From an uncultured Bacteroidota bacterium (GTDB lineage Bacteria; Bacteroidota; Bacteroidia; Chitinophagales; Chitinophagaceae), in assembly GCA_903904855.1 (NCBI GenBank), contig CAIVEH010000098.1, positions 1 to 52,774 of the forward strand: 52,774 bases of DNA, in the 5' to 3' direction. Shown here piece by piece: positions 43,491 through 51,382 of this stretch. How positions within the stretch are numbered: the first letter of the stretch is position 1; each line of letters opens with the position of its first letter. Position numbers and translations under genes: made by a program. The notes under the pieces are model-generated. The model did no database searches. It worked only from the letters and a program-made list of their open reading frames with translations, and was not told the origin of the DNA.

Positions 43491-43730
43491 ATGACTACTA
43501 AAGCTACAGTTATAGAAAACGAAATTGCAAAGTAAGTCAAGCAGTTGAATACGAGGCAAAAGAAAACTGTATTAACTGTAGTAAAGACATTCGCAGAAGA
43601 AAAGAAAGACTGGTGGGATGAATTATCTGAAGAACAATTGGTTGCGATAAAAGAAGCGGAAGCAGAACTTGATGCAGGAAAGGGTATACCACATAATGAA
43701 GTTCTGAAAAAACTAAGCAAGTGGTTATAA
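43491..43730 (+). pseudogene. Antitoxin-like gene broken by in-frame TAA
   Basis: ATG 43491 opens a frame that reads MTTKATVIENEIAK and then meets TAA at 43533-43535. The same frame resumes without any shift as VKQLNTRQKKTVLTVVK and runs to a stop at 43728. A one-base change CAA to TAA would explain it. The 79-codon product resembles small RelB/ParD-like antitoxins, ending LSEEQ-x(6)-AEAELDAG-x-GIPHNEVLKKL. A promoter box and ribosome site are intact. An alternative is that the C-terminal 61 residues are translated from TTG 43545. No RelE/ParE toxin gene was found next to it. Confidence 0.65.
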
Positions 43731-43743
43731 AATTCACAACAAA

Positions 43744-43908
43744 ATGACCGACACTCCAGACCACATAAAAAAACTACAACTACAGATATGGCTTGCAAAA
43801 ACTCCGGAAGAGCGATTGTTTCAAGCTATAAAGGACAATGAAGACTTATTTAATTTCTGGAAAGCGGCAAGATCACAGCTTGATCCATCAATTGAGACTA
43901 CCCATTAG
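43744..43908 (+). CDS. 54-residue unrecognised small protein
   Basis: A short gene starting 13 bases after the antitoxin-like frame ends. The product is charged, helical and soluble, with the core IWLAKTPEERLFQAIKDNEDLFNFWKAA. From memory, similar (K/S)TPEERL-x-Q-x(3)-DN proteins occur in Bacteroidota accessory regions, but I cannot name a family. It may be the second half of a former addiction pair with the broken gene or an unrelated orphan. The stop TAG lies inside an inverted repeat at 43904-43945. Confidence 0.5.
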   Translation: MTDTPDHIKKLQLQIWLAKTPEERLFQAIKDNEDLFNFWKAARSQLDPSIETTH

Positions 43909-43945
43909 GAAACGATATCCGGATAATCTTTTGTTTCTTCCTAAT
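43904..43945. terminator. Bidirectional hairpin between accessory island and rluA
   Basis: ATTAGGAA (43904-43911) pairs with TTCCTAAT (43938-43945), with a smaller GATATCCGGAT-like palindrome inside. It sits between convergent genes at the right end of the AT-rich insert. There is no long T-run, so terminator function is only probable. Confidence 0.45.
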
Positions 43946-43960
43946 CGAGTATTAATAATC

Positions 43961-44701
43961 TTATAATCCATCATTCACCTTACTCTTTGTCCATTTATTC
44001 AGTTGCTTGATGCAAGCGCTCATATCCCTGGGTATTTCAGCCTCAACTACAATGGGTGTGCCATCTTCTTTAACAAATTCCAGCTTATATGCATGTAGAG
44101 CCAATCTGCTAAGTAATGGTTTCTCCTGCTCGTCTTTTTCTGAAAGGCGGAATTTGCGCTTGATATTTGAGAGCAAAAATGGTTGGCCATCGCCATAGAG
44201 TTCATCACAAACTATGGGGTGGCCTATAGATGCCATATGCACGCGTATCTGGTGCGTTCGCCCTGTATGTATCTGGAACTGCACCAACGAATATAACGGC
44301 CATTGTTCTACAACCCGGTAATCAGTAACCGCAACTTTACCTTTACGGTTAACCACCATTTTGCCATGCACAGCAGGGTGCTCGGCTATGGGGCTTTCTA
44401 TTCGCCCATCAGGTGGGATAACAATGCCAGTAACCAGCCCTGCATAAAATTTATTCACATCGCGCTCCTGGAAACAAATGGACAAATAGCGATGAGCCTG
44501 TTCGGTTTTAGCAAAACAGATAACTCCGCTTGTGTCCTTATCTAACCGGTGCACCACCCATATTTTCTGGCCTGTTTTGCTTTCCAGAATGCGGTTGAGG
44601 CTGGGCAACTCATGATTGAACCGGTCAGGGATAACCAGCAATCCGGCAGGTTTATTCACAATTATCAGGTCTTCATCTTCGTAAAGTGTCTCTATCTGCA
44701 T
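43961..44701 (-). CDS. RluA-family pseudouridine synthase
   Basis: Pseudouridine synthase of the RluA/TruC family, which isomerises uridines in 23S rRNA or tRNA. The 246 residues contain LIIVNKPAGLLVIPD, the catalytic HRLDKDTSGV (Asp is the nucleophile) and GRTHQIRVHMASIGHPIV. There is no N-terminal S4 domain, as in short RluA/TruC-type members. Its start shares one base with the ybeY stop (TGATG), so the two are translationally coupled. The exact target site cannot be told from sequence. Confidence 0.9.
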   Translation of the reverse strand: MQIETLYEDEDLIIVNKPAGLLVIPDRFNHELPSLNRILESKTGQKIWVVHRLDKDTSGVICFAKTEQAHRYLSICFQERDVNKFYAGLVTGIVIPPDGRIESPIAEHPAVHGKMVVNRKGKVAVTDYRVVEQWPLYSLVQFQIHTGRTHQIRVHMASIGHPIVCDELYGDGQPFLLSNIKRKFRLSEKDEQEKPLLSRLALHAYKLEFVKEDGTPIVVEAEIPRDMSACIKQLNKWTKSKVNDGL

Positions 44702-45138
44702 CAGGCTGATTCGTTTTTATAATGTTCCAGGCAATAATCTTCATTTTCCCGCATGATCTTCTGGTCTTTGGGTGTTTTATCTTTAAATCCACAAAGATGT
44801 AGCACGCCATGAAATATTACCCGGTGCAATTCATCGGTAAAAGTAGTCTTATATAATTTCGCATTCTCCTTTACCCGTTCTATACTGATATAAATTTCGC
44901 CCTGCAGTTCCTGTTTTGATTCGCTGAGGTCGAAAGTAATTATATCTGTAAAGGAGTCATGGTCGAGAAAATTTTTATTCATTTCCAGCAGGAAATTATC
45001 ATTGCAGAAAACATAAGTGATCTCAGATGTTTTTACATTCTTCAGATACTTTGAAACCAGTCCATCTATATAGGCTGAAAGCTTACGTTTGTTTTTCAGA
45101 CCGGCTTTAATTTCATGTTCATAAAATGTGGCAGGCAT
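44701..45138 (-). CDS. ybeY: rRNA maturation endonuclease YbeY
   Basis: Zinc-dependent single-strand RNA endonuclease that helps process 16S rRNA and control ribosome quality. The 145 residues contain FTDIITFDLSE and the metal-binding HGVLHLCGFKDKTPKD; the third ligand position differs from the proteobacterial HGxLHLxGYDH, as is usual in Bacteroidota. An RRE-like MRENEDYCL stretch closes the protein. It is divergent from kmo with a 203-base gap, and a box one mismatch from TAnnTTTG (plus 45154-45161) lies 15 bases upstream. Confidence 0.92.
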   Translation of the reverse strand: MPATFYEHEIKAGLKNKRKLSAYIDGLVSKYLKNVKTSEITYVFCNDNFLLEMNKNFLDHDSFTDIITFDLSESKQELQGEIYISIERVKENAKLYKTTFTDELHRVIFHGVLHLCGFKDKTPKDQKIMRENEDYCLEHYKNESA

Positions 45139-45341
45139 AGTATTTGGTTTTTACAAAGGTCGGAATATTTTGGTAACCGGGTTATGATTTGGGTATCGAC
45201 TCGAAATTATAAACTTAAACATATATTGTACATCACAAAACCTTTGTTTATTATTTCTTAACTTGCCTTCAAACTGGAATTAACAGGTTTTTGCTGCCTT
45301 ATAAAAGTCAAAATTTCACATTCAGATACAATAATCATATT

Positions 45342-46721
45342 ATGTCACGTAAAGTTACCATTTTAGGAGCAGGGCTGGTTGGTTCGTTGCTCGCCATTAT
45401 TTTGAAAAAAAGAGGCCATGAAGTTGATCTGTATGAGCGTAGGCCGGATATGCGCAGTGCATCCATCTCTGCAGGTAAGTCAATCAACCTTGCAACCAGC
45501 CACCGTGGCTGGAAAGCGCTGGAGCTGGCAGGATTGAAAACGGAAATGGAGGCCCTGGCTATACCCATGTTTGGACGCTACCTGCACCAAGCCGATGGCA
45601 GCACCGGATTTCAGCCTTACAGCAAGAATAATGAGGCTATCTATTCTGTAAGCAGGGGTGAACTGAACAAAAAACTGATGACACTTGCCGAGCAACATGG
45701 TGTAAAAATATTTTTTGAGCACAGATGCACCAATGTAGATGTTGCAACGAATACTGTTTATTTTGAATTGCCTGATAAATCGCAAAAAGTTGTTGAGGCT
45801 GACCTGCTGTTTGGCGCCGATGGCGCTTTTTCGGCACTGAGAGATAGTTATACCCGCCAAACTAGGGTTAATTGTGATCAGCATTACCTGGAATATGGCT
45901 ATAAGGAATTATGCATCCTGCCCGGGAAGGATGGCGAATTCCTGATGGAAAAGAATGCCTTGCACATCTGGCCTCGTGGCAATTATATGCTGATTGCATT
46001 GCCAAATACCGACGGCACATTTACCTGCACTTTGTTTCTGCCTTTTGAAGGTCCTGTATCATTTGAAAAATTAAAGACCGAAGCAGATGTATCGGAGTTT
46101 TTTGATAAACAATTTCCTGATGCAAAAGCATTAATGCCAGGGCTGCTGCACGACTTCTTTACCAATCCTACTGCTGCCCTGGTTACCATGCATATCAATA
46201 AATGGCACCACCTGGACAAGAGTGCACTGATAGGCGATGCTGCACATGCCATTGTGCCGTTTTATGGCCAGGGTATGAATGCCGGTTTTGAAGACTGCAC
46301 TGTACTCAGCTCATTAATGGATAAGTATGGTGAAGACTGGGAAACCATCCTGGATATATATGCAATAAAAAGACGGCCAAATGGCGATGCTGTGGCAAGC
46401 CTTGCCCTGATGAATTTTATTGAAATGCGCGATAAGGTATCTTCTCCTATGTTTCTTGAGCGGAAGAAAATTGAAAAGGAACTGGGTAAGCGTTATCCTG
46501 AACAATTTATCTCAGTATATGAGATGGTATCATTCAGCCATATTCCTTACGACACTGCAATAAAATGTATACAAGTGCAGGATGGCTTACTGGAACAGAT
46601 AATGGGCGCAGGAGATTTTTTTACCAACTGCAATGAGGCAGGTTTTGGTGAAAAGCTGGATTTATGGATTAAAGATTATCACCACGCCCTACAAGAATTC
46701 GATTTCGGTAATGAAGCCTGA
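45342..46721 (+). CDS. kmo: Kynurenine 3-monooxygenase
   Basis: FAD-dependent hydroxylase that converts L-kynurenine to 3-hydroxykynurenine with NADPH and O2, in tryptophan breakdown or NAD synthesis. From ATG 45342 it has 459 residues: the dinucleotide motif ILGAGLVGSLLA, the KMO-specific SAGKSINLATSHRGW and IYSVSRGELNKKL, the FAD motif GADGAFSALR, and IGDAAHAIVPFYGQGMNAGFED. The upstream TTG (45291) adds 17 unlikely residues. No kynureninase or HAO gene lies in the window, so the rest of the pathway must be elsewhere. Its last 11 bases overlap recJ. Confidence 0.93.
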   Translation: MSRKVTILGAGLVGSLLAIILKKRGHEVDLYERRPDMRSASISAGKSINLATSHRGWKALELAGLKTEMEALAIPMFGRYLHQADGSTGFQPYSKNNEAIYSVSRGELNKKLMTLAEQHGVKIFFEHRCTNVDVATNTVYFELPDKSQKVVEADLLFGADGAFSALRDSYTRQTRVNCDQHYLEYGYKELCILPGKDGEFLMEKNALHIWPRGNYMLIALPNTDGTFTCTLFLPFEGPVSFEKLKTEADVSEFFDKQFPDAKALMPGLLHDFFTNPTAALVTMHINKWHHLDKSALIGDAAHAIVPFYGQGMNAGFEDCTVLSSLMDKYGEDWETILDIYAIKRRPNGDAVASLALMNFIEMRDKVSSPMFLERKKIEKELGKRYPEQFISVYEMVSFSHIPYDTAIKCIQVQDGLLEQIMGAGDFFTNCNEAGFGEKLDLWIKDYHHALQEFDFGNEA

Positions 46722-48420
46722 AAAAAGATGGACCCTGAAACCTGTTGATGAGGAAATTGTAAACACACTTTCAGCAGCACTTAATATTCAACCTGCCATA
46801 TGCAGGATACTGGCATTGCGCGGCGTGAAGGATTATGAAACAGCAAAGCTCTTCTTCAGGCCTGAATTGTCGCAATTGCACGACCCGTTTCTGATGAAAG
46901 GAATGAAGCGGGCAGTTGACCGCATCTGTGAAGCTATGGAATGGCATGAGCGCATTATGGTTTATGGCGACTATGATGTGGATGGCACTACTTCGGTTGC
47001 ACTTTTTTATTCTTTCCTGAAAAAAAATTACGATGGTCCGTTGGCCTATTACATACCACACCGTTATCGCGAAGGGTATGGCATATCGAAGCAGGGTATA
47101 GACTTTGCCCATGGCAACGGATATACATTCATGGTAACGCTTGACTGTGGCATTAAGTCTGTGGAGATGATAGCGTATGCCCAGTCGCTGGGAATAGATG
47201 TGATTGTATGCGACCATCACCTGCCGGATGCGCATATACCACCTGCCTATGCCATACTGAACCCCAAACAAAGTGACTGTAAATACCCCTATAAAGAGTT
47301 GAGCGGTTGTGGCATAGGTTTTAAACTGGCATCAGCACTGGCAATTCACTGGAAACAGCCGATGGAAACTGTTTACCAGTATCTTGACCTGGTGGCAACA
47401 AGTATAGCCGCAGATATTGTACCCATGGATGGCGAGAACAGGATTCTTGCTTTTTATGGTATTAAGCGCATAAATGAATCACCTTGCCTGGCTATATCCA
47501 CGCTAAAGGAACTGGGAGGCGTGCAGAAAGCATTATCTATATCCGATCTTGTTTTTGTTATTGGCCCGCGCGTTAATGCTGCCGGCAGAATGGATGATGC
47601 AAGGAAAGCTGTAGAGTTTTTTATTGAAACTGACCCGGAAAAAATACAAACCCTTGCAGCAGCACTACATTCTGATAATGACGACCGCAAAGAAGTGGAT
47701 AAAAGCACCACTGAAGAGGCACTGGCCATAATGCAGGAGGATGAAAATATGTGGCGGCGTAAATCAACTGTGCTTTACAGGCCGCACTGGCATAAAGGAG
47801 TGGTGGGTATCGTTGCATCCCGCCTGATAGACCATTATTACCGGCCAACTATAATGCTTACTTCGGCCAATGGCAAGGCTACAGGCTCGGCCAGGTCAGT
47901 TTCAGGGTTCAATATCTATGAAGCCATACATGAATGCCGTGACTTGCTCGATAATTACGGCGGACACTTCTATGCTGCAGGTATGACAATGGCTGAGGAT
48001 AGGGTAGAGGAATTCATTACAAGGTTTGAGCAAATTGTATCCTCGACTATTACTCCCGAACAGGAAATTCCTGAAATAGAAATTGATGCCGAAATCTCTC
48101 TGGCACTGGTAAAACCTGCTCTCAATAATATACTCAAGCAGTTTGAACCTTTCGGCCCGGCAAATATGAAACCTGTTTTTATTACACGCCAGGTATATGA
48201 TTATCAAGGCAAATCGAATCTGGTTAAGGATATCCACCTGAGAATTGTAGCTAACCAGCAAAACGGCTCTATTATTGAAGGTATAGGTTTTAACATGGGT
48301 GATAAATACAACATAGTAAGAGACGGGCCTTTTGATATGGTTTATAACCTGGACGAGAATGAATATAATGGTACAACCAGATTGCAGGTGAGGGTTATTG
48401 ATGTGAGAAGAAGTATTTAG
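46711..48420 (+). CDS. recJ: Single-strand DNA exonuclease RecJ
   Basis: 5'-3' single-strand DNA exonuclease in recombination and repair. From ATG 46711 it has 569 residues. DHH-family motifs are VYGDYDVDGTTS, VCDHHLPD, and the DHHA1 part with GSARSVSGFN and GGHFYAAGM. The C-terminal OB-like domain (ITRQVYDYQGKSNLVKDIHLRI) is present. An ORF start at 46633 lies inside kmo; ATG 46711 starts the family N-terminus and overlaps the kmo stop by 11 bases, suggesting coupled expression with an otherwise unrelated enzyme. Confidence 0.93.
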   Translation: MKPEKRWTLKPVDEEIVNTLSAALNIQPAICRILALRGVKDYETAKLFFRPELSQLHDPFLMKGMKRAVDRICEAMEWHERIMVYGDYDVDGTTSVALFYSFLKKNYDGPLAYYIPHRYREGYGISKQGIDFAHGNGYTFMVTLDCGIKSVEMIAYAQSLGIDVIVCDHHLPDAHIPPAYAILNPKQSDCKYPYKELSGCGIGFKLASALAIHWKQPMETVYQYLDLVATSIAADIVPMDGENRILAFYGIKRINESPCLAISTLKELGGVQKALSISDLVFVIGPRVNAAGRMDDARKAVEFFIETDPEKIQTLAAALHSDNDDRKEVDKSTTEEALAIMQEDENMWRRKSTVLYRPHWHKGVVGIVASRLIDHYYRPTIMLTSANGKATGSARSVSGFNIYEAIHECRDLLDNYGGHFYAAGMTMAEDRVEEFITRFEQIVSSTITPEQEIPEIEIDAEISLALVKPALNNILKQFEPFGPANMKPVFITRQVYDYQGKSNLVKDIHLRIVANQQNGSIIEGIGFNMGDKYNIVRDGPFDMVYNLDENEYNGTTRLQVRVIDVRRSI

Positions 48421-48477
48421 TTGTTGTTTTATGGAAAACCTAAACAGATAGCATCTTTTTATAAACATGCGCACTTC

Positions 48478-49107
48478 ATGAAACGGTCAGTATTTCTGTG
48501 GTTGGTATTGATAATTGTAACCATTACAATCTCGGTAATCTATTCTGTTAATAAGAGCAGTTTCAATCCAAACACAAAATACTCAATTGGCCAGTCGATT
48601 GATAGCATTAATGAGGTATTAGTATACTATAACGGAATGGTTGGTCATAATGAAGGACGTAATATTGCCCCTGACGGATATAATATTGGTATGAAATACC
48701 AATGCGTGGAGTTTGTAAAAAGGTACTATTACCAATACTATCATCATAAAATGCCCGATAGTTATGGCAATGCCAAAGACTTTTATGATTCAGGCATAGT
48801 GGATAGTTCGGTGAATAACAAAAGAGGACTGCGGCAATTTTCTAACGGTAGTGTGTCAAAGCCAATGGTTGGAGACCTGGTTGTATTTGATGGACACCCT
48901 GGAAATATTTATGGTCATGTAGCTATTATCTGTTCCGTCTCAGATTCATCTGTTTGCATTATACAACAAAATCCCGGGCCATTTGCTTCATCACGTGCTA
49001 TGATGAGCCTTCAACTTGCTGACAAAAAATGGACTATCCTTGATAAACGGCTCCTGGGCTGGCTAAGAAAAGATACCGTAAGTCAGCAGACTGCAATTGT
49101 GAATTAA
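48478..49107 (+). CDS. CHAP-domain amidase-like protein
   Basis: A 209-residue protein with an N-terminal hydrophobic segment (about residues 5-21) that should anchor it in the inner membrane or act as a signal peptide. The CHAP domain shows the catalytic Cys in YQCVEFVKRYYYQ, the His in GHVAII and a downstream Asn in IQQNPGP. It resembles the amidase half of glutathionylspermidine synthase (YQCVEF, GDLVVFDGHPGNIYGHVA), as well as peptidoglycan amidases. A cell-wall role is more likely given export, but the substrate is open. The TTG at 48421 is an unlikely start. Confidence 0.8.
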   Translation: MKRSVFLWLVLIIVTITISVIYSVNKSSFNPNTKYSIGQSIDSINEVLVYYNGMVGHNEGRNIAPDGYNIGMKYQCVEFVKRYYYQYYHHKMPDSYGNAKDFYDSGIVDSSVNNKRGLRQFSNGSVSKPMVGDLVVFDGHPGNIYGHVAIICSVSDSSVCIIQQNPGPFASSRAMMSLQLADKKWTILDKRLLGWLRKDTVSQQTAIVN

Positions 49108-49149
49108 GTAATAGTTATGTTTTCTACTTAATTCAGCTCGTCAGCAATT

Positions 49150-49167
49150 CTACAGAAAGCCTACAGA
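49150..49167. promoter_or_regulatory. 11-bp direct repeat CTACAGA ahead of PepSY-like gene
   Basis: CTACAGA occurs at 49150-49156 and again at 49161-49167, an exact 11-bp period. It is followed by TTGACA at 49172-49177. The spacing fits binding by an OmpR/PhoB-family regulator such as the one encoded at 50705. Confidence 0.4.
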
Positions 49168-49215
49168 TTTATTGACAATATTTGCATTAGAGTTTACAAA
49201 TTCAAAGCATTTTTT

Positions 49216-49641
49216 ATGAAAAAACTGATGTTTTTAGGCCTTCTGCTGGCCAGTGTTTCCGCCTTCGGCCAGAAAATTGAGGCTTCACAAGTACCTGTGG
49301 CGGTTAAGGCGGCTTTCAACAAGCAATTCCCTGGTATTAAAGAGGTGAAATGGGAAAAGGAAAAGGCCAATTACGAAGCTAATTTCAAAGAGAATGGAAA
49401 TAAAATGGCTGCATTATTTGATTCTGATGGCAAATGGCTGGAAACCGAAACAGGTGTTAATGCCAGTTTGCTACCAGCAGGAGCAAAAGAATATATTGCT
49501 CAAAACTACAAGGGAGCTAAAATAAAGGAAGTAGCAAAACTGAAGATGGCTAATGGCGATGAAAATTACGAGGCTGAAGTGAAAGGTATAGATCTGATTT
49601 TCGATGCCAATGGCAAGTTCATTAAGAAAATGAAGGACTAA
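49216..49641 (+). CDS. Periplasmic PepSY-like protein
   Basis: A 141-residue exported protein with signal peptide MKKLMFLGLLLASVSAFGQ. The mature part has two tandem PepSY-like repeats: VKAAFNKQFPGIKEVKWEKEKANYEANF and AKEYIAQNYKGAKIKEVAKLKMANGDENYEAEV, each ending in a (I/L)FD-(A/S)-(D/N)GK(W/F) strand. This is the DUF2874-type PepSY-like family of Bacteroidota, whose genes often lie beside two-component systems. Here a YncE-like protein, a response regulator and a kinase follow on the same strand. Confidence 0.85.
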   Translation: MKKLMFLGLLLASVSAFGQKIEASQVPVAVKAAFNKQFPGIKEVKWEKEKANYEANFKENGNKMAALFDSDGKWLETETGVNASLLPAGAKEYIAQNYKGAKIKEVAKLKMANGDENYEAEVKGIDLIFDANGKFIKKMKD

Positions 49642-49668
49642 ATAATTAATACATTCAACAACTTATTT

Positions 49669-50688
49669 ATGAAGATGAATTTCAGGGCAGTTATTGCAGG
49701 CATCGCCATTCTTGGCGCATCAAATGCTTCATTTGCACAGGGTTACCATGTTACTAATACATTACACATCGCCAGTTCGGGTGGATGGGATTATATCACC
49801 ACCTGCCCGGTCAATGATAATATCTATGTGAGCCATGGCACACAAGTCAACATTCTGAACAAGAATACCGGAGACTCAGTTGGTGTGATACCGAATACAG
49901 ATGGTGTGCATGGTATTGCATTTGCCCTTGAATTCAATAAAGGTTTTACCAGCAATGGCAAATCAAATGACCTGAGTGTATTTGATATCAAAACCAACGC
50001 AGTAACCGGAAAAATTAAAACAGGTGAAAAACCAGATGCTATTATGTATGACCCGTTTACCAAAATGATCCTTGTGTGCAACGGGAAAAGCAAAGACCTT
50101 AGTGTTATTAATCCTAAAAATAATGAGGTTGTAAAAACTATAGCACTTGGTGGCAAACCTGAAACTGCAGTAACAGATCTGGCCGGTAAAATCTACATCA
50201 ATATTGAAGACAAAAGTGAAATAGTAGTAGTAAATACAAAAACATGGACTGTTACCAATCACTGGAAGACCGGAAAAGGCGAAGAACCTACCGGCCTGGC
50301 CATAGATACCAAAACCAAAAAATTGTTTGCAGGCTGCAATAAACTGATGGTGATAATGAATGCCGAAAATGGCAAGGTAGTTAAAGAACTGCCTATTGGT
50401 GATGGTTGTGATGGTGTGGCTTTTGACCAGGAAACCAGGACTGCTTTCAGCTCGAACGGCGATGGCACGCTGACTGTAGTAAAAGAAGGGAAATTTATCG
50501 AAAGTCCAGGATTTGACTTTACGGTAGTGGAAAATGCCCCCACCAAGAAGGGCGCACGCACTATTGCCCTTGATGAAAAGACTCATAAAATATATCTGCC
50601 AACAGCAGATTTGGGCCCATCAGCAGAAGGGCAGAAAAGACCATCTATGGTTCCGGGAACTTTTCAGATATTGGAAGTGGGTAAATAA
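49669..50688 (+). CDS. YncE-like periplasmic beta-propeller protein
   Basis: A 339-residue exported protein with a signal peptide ending ASFAQ. The mature part contains about seven blades of ~42 residues of the YVTN/YncE type, such as NDLSVFDIKTNAVTGKIKTG, KDLSVINPKNNEVVKTIALG and KSEIVVVNTKTWTVTNHWKTG. The proteins bind ligands or partners; no enzymatic residues are apparent. It is 27 bases after the PepSY-like gene and 16 bases ahead of the response regulator, so the four genes probably form one unit. It may supply or sense the signal read by the kinase, which is inference. Confidence 0.85.
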   Translation: MKMNFRAVIAGIAILGASNASFAQGYHVTNTLHIASSGGWDYITTCPVNDNIYVSHGTQVNILNKNTGDSVGVIPNTDGVHGIAFALEFNKGFTSNGKSNDLSVFDIKTNAVTGKIKTGEKPDAIMYDPFTKMILVCNGKSKDLSVINPKNNEVVKTIALGGKPETAVTDLAGKIYINIEDKSEIVVVNTKTWTVTNHWKTGKGEEPTGLAIDTKTKKLFAGCNKLMVIMNAENGKVVKELPIGDGCDGVAFDQETRTAFSSNGDGTLTVVKEGKFIESPGFDFTVVENAPTKKGARTIALDEKTHKIYLPTADLGPSAEGQKRPSMVPGTFQILEVGK

Positions 50689-50704
50689 TAATTAAATTTA
50701 CTCA

Positions 50705-51382
50705 ATGAAGATCCTTATTGTAGAAGATGAGCCTGCGCTGAATAAAAGCATTGTTGATTATCTTACCTCGCAACAATACCTGTGCGAAGCAGTCAGCAAT
50801 TACCGCGATGCACTGGATAAAACTGAGAGTTATGACTATGACTGCATTGTACTGGATATTATGCTGCCTGGTGGTAACGGATTGCAGTTGTTGCAGGAGC
50901 TTAAGAAAGCTGGTAAAACAGACGGTGTAATAATTATCTCAGCAAAGAACGAGCTTGATGATAAGATTAAAGGCATAAGCCTTGGCGCAGATGACTACCT
51001 GACCAAGCCATTCCATTTATCAGAATTAAGTGTGCGGATAGCTGCCATTATAAGGCGCAAAAACGGGATGGGCAGCAATCTGCTCACATTTGAAGAAATA
51101 GTTATTGATATACAGGCGCATACGGTGGTAGTGTATAATCAGAATATTATACTCACCCGCAAAGAATTTGAACTGCTGCTATATCTGGTGATCAATAAAA
51201 ACAGGGTACTTTCAAAAAACACCATTGCAGAGCATATGTGGGGCGATGATATGGATATGGCCGAAAGTTATGACTTTATTTATGCCCATATCAAAAACCT
51301 GAGGAAGAAGTTACTGGCTGCAGGAGCAGGAGATTATATACAAAGCGTATACGGTATGGGCTATAAATTTGCACTTCGTTGA
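50705..51382 (+). CDS. OmpR-family response regulator
   Basis: A 225-residue regulator. The receiver domain has the acidic pocket EDE (7-9), the phospho-acceptor Asp51 in IVLDIMLPG, a Ser in IIISAK and the conserved Lys in YLTKPF. The C-terminal winged helix shows LTRKEFELLLYLVINKNRVLSK and the ending YIQSVYGMGYKF. It is coupled to the next gene by a TTGA overlap. The pair resembles general QseB/CusR or Bacteroidota RprY-type systems rather than PhoB/PhoR. The target is unknown; an 11-bp repeat upstream of the cluster is a candidate site. Confidence 0.93.
   Translation: MKILIVEDEPALNKSIVDYLTSQQYLCEAVSNYRDALDKTESYDYDCIVLDIMLPGGNGLQLLQELKKAGKTDGVIIISAKNELDDKIKGISLGADDYLTKPFHLSELSVRIAAIIRRKNGMGSNLLTFEEIVIDIQAHTVVVYNQNIILTRKEFELLLYLVINKNRVLSKNTIAEHMWGDDMDMAESYDFIYAHIKNLRKKLLAAGAGDYIQSVYGMGYKFALR

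Noticed and set aside
43469-43798. 109-residue minus-strand ORF
   Set aside because: Antisense to the broken antitoxin-like gene, which has a matching promoter box, ribosome site and protein family likeness on the plus strand.
48478-49107. Glutathionylspermidine synthase/amidase
   Set aside because: Only the CHAP amidase part is present, the synthetase half is absent, and an export signal points to the envelope.
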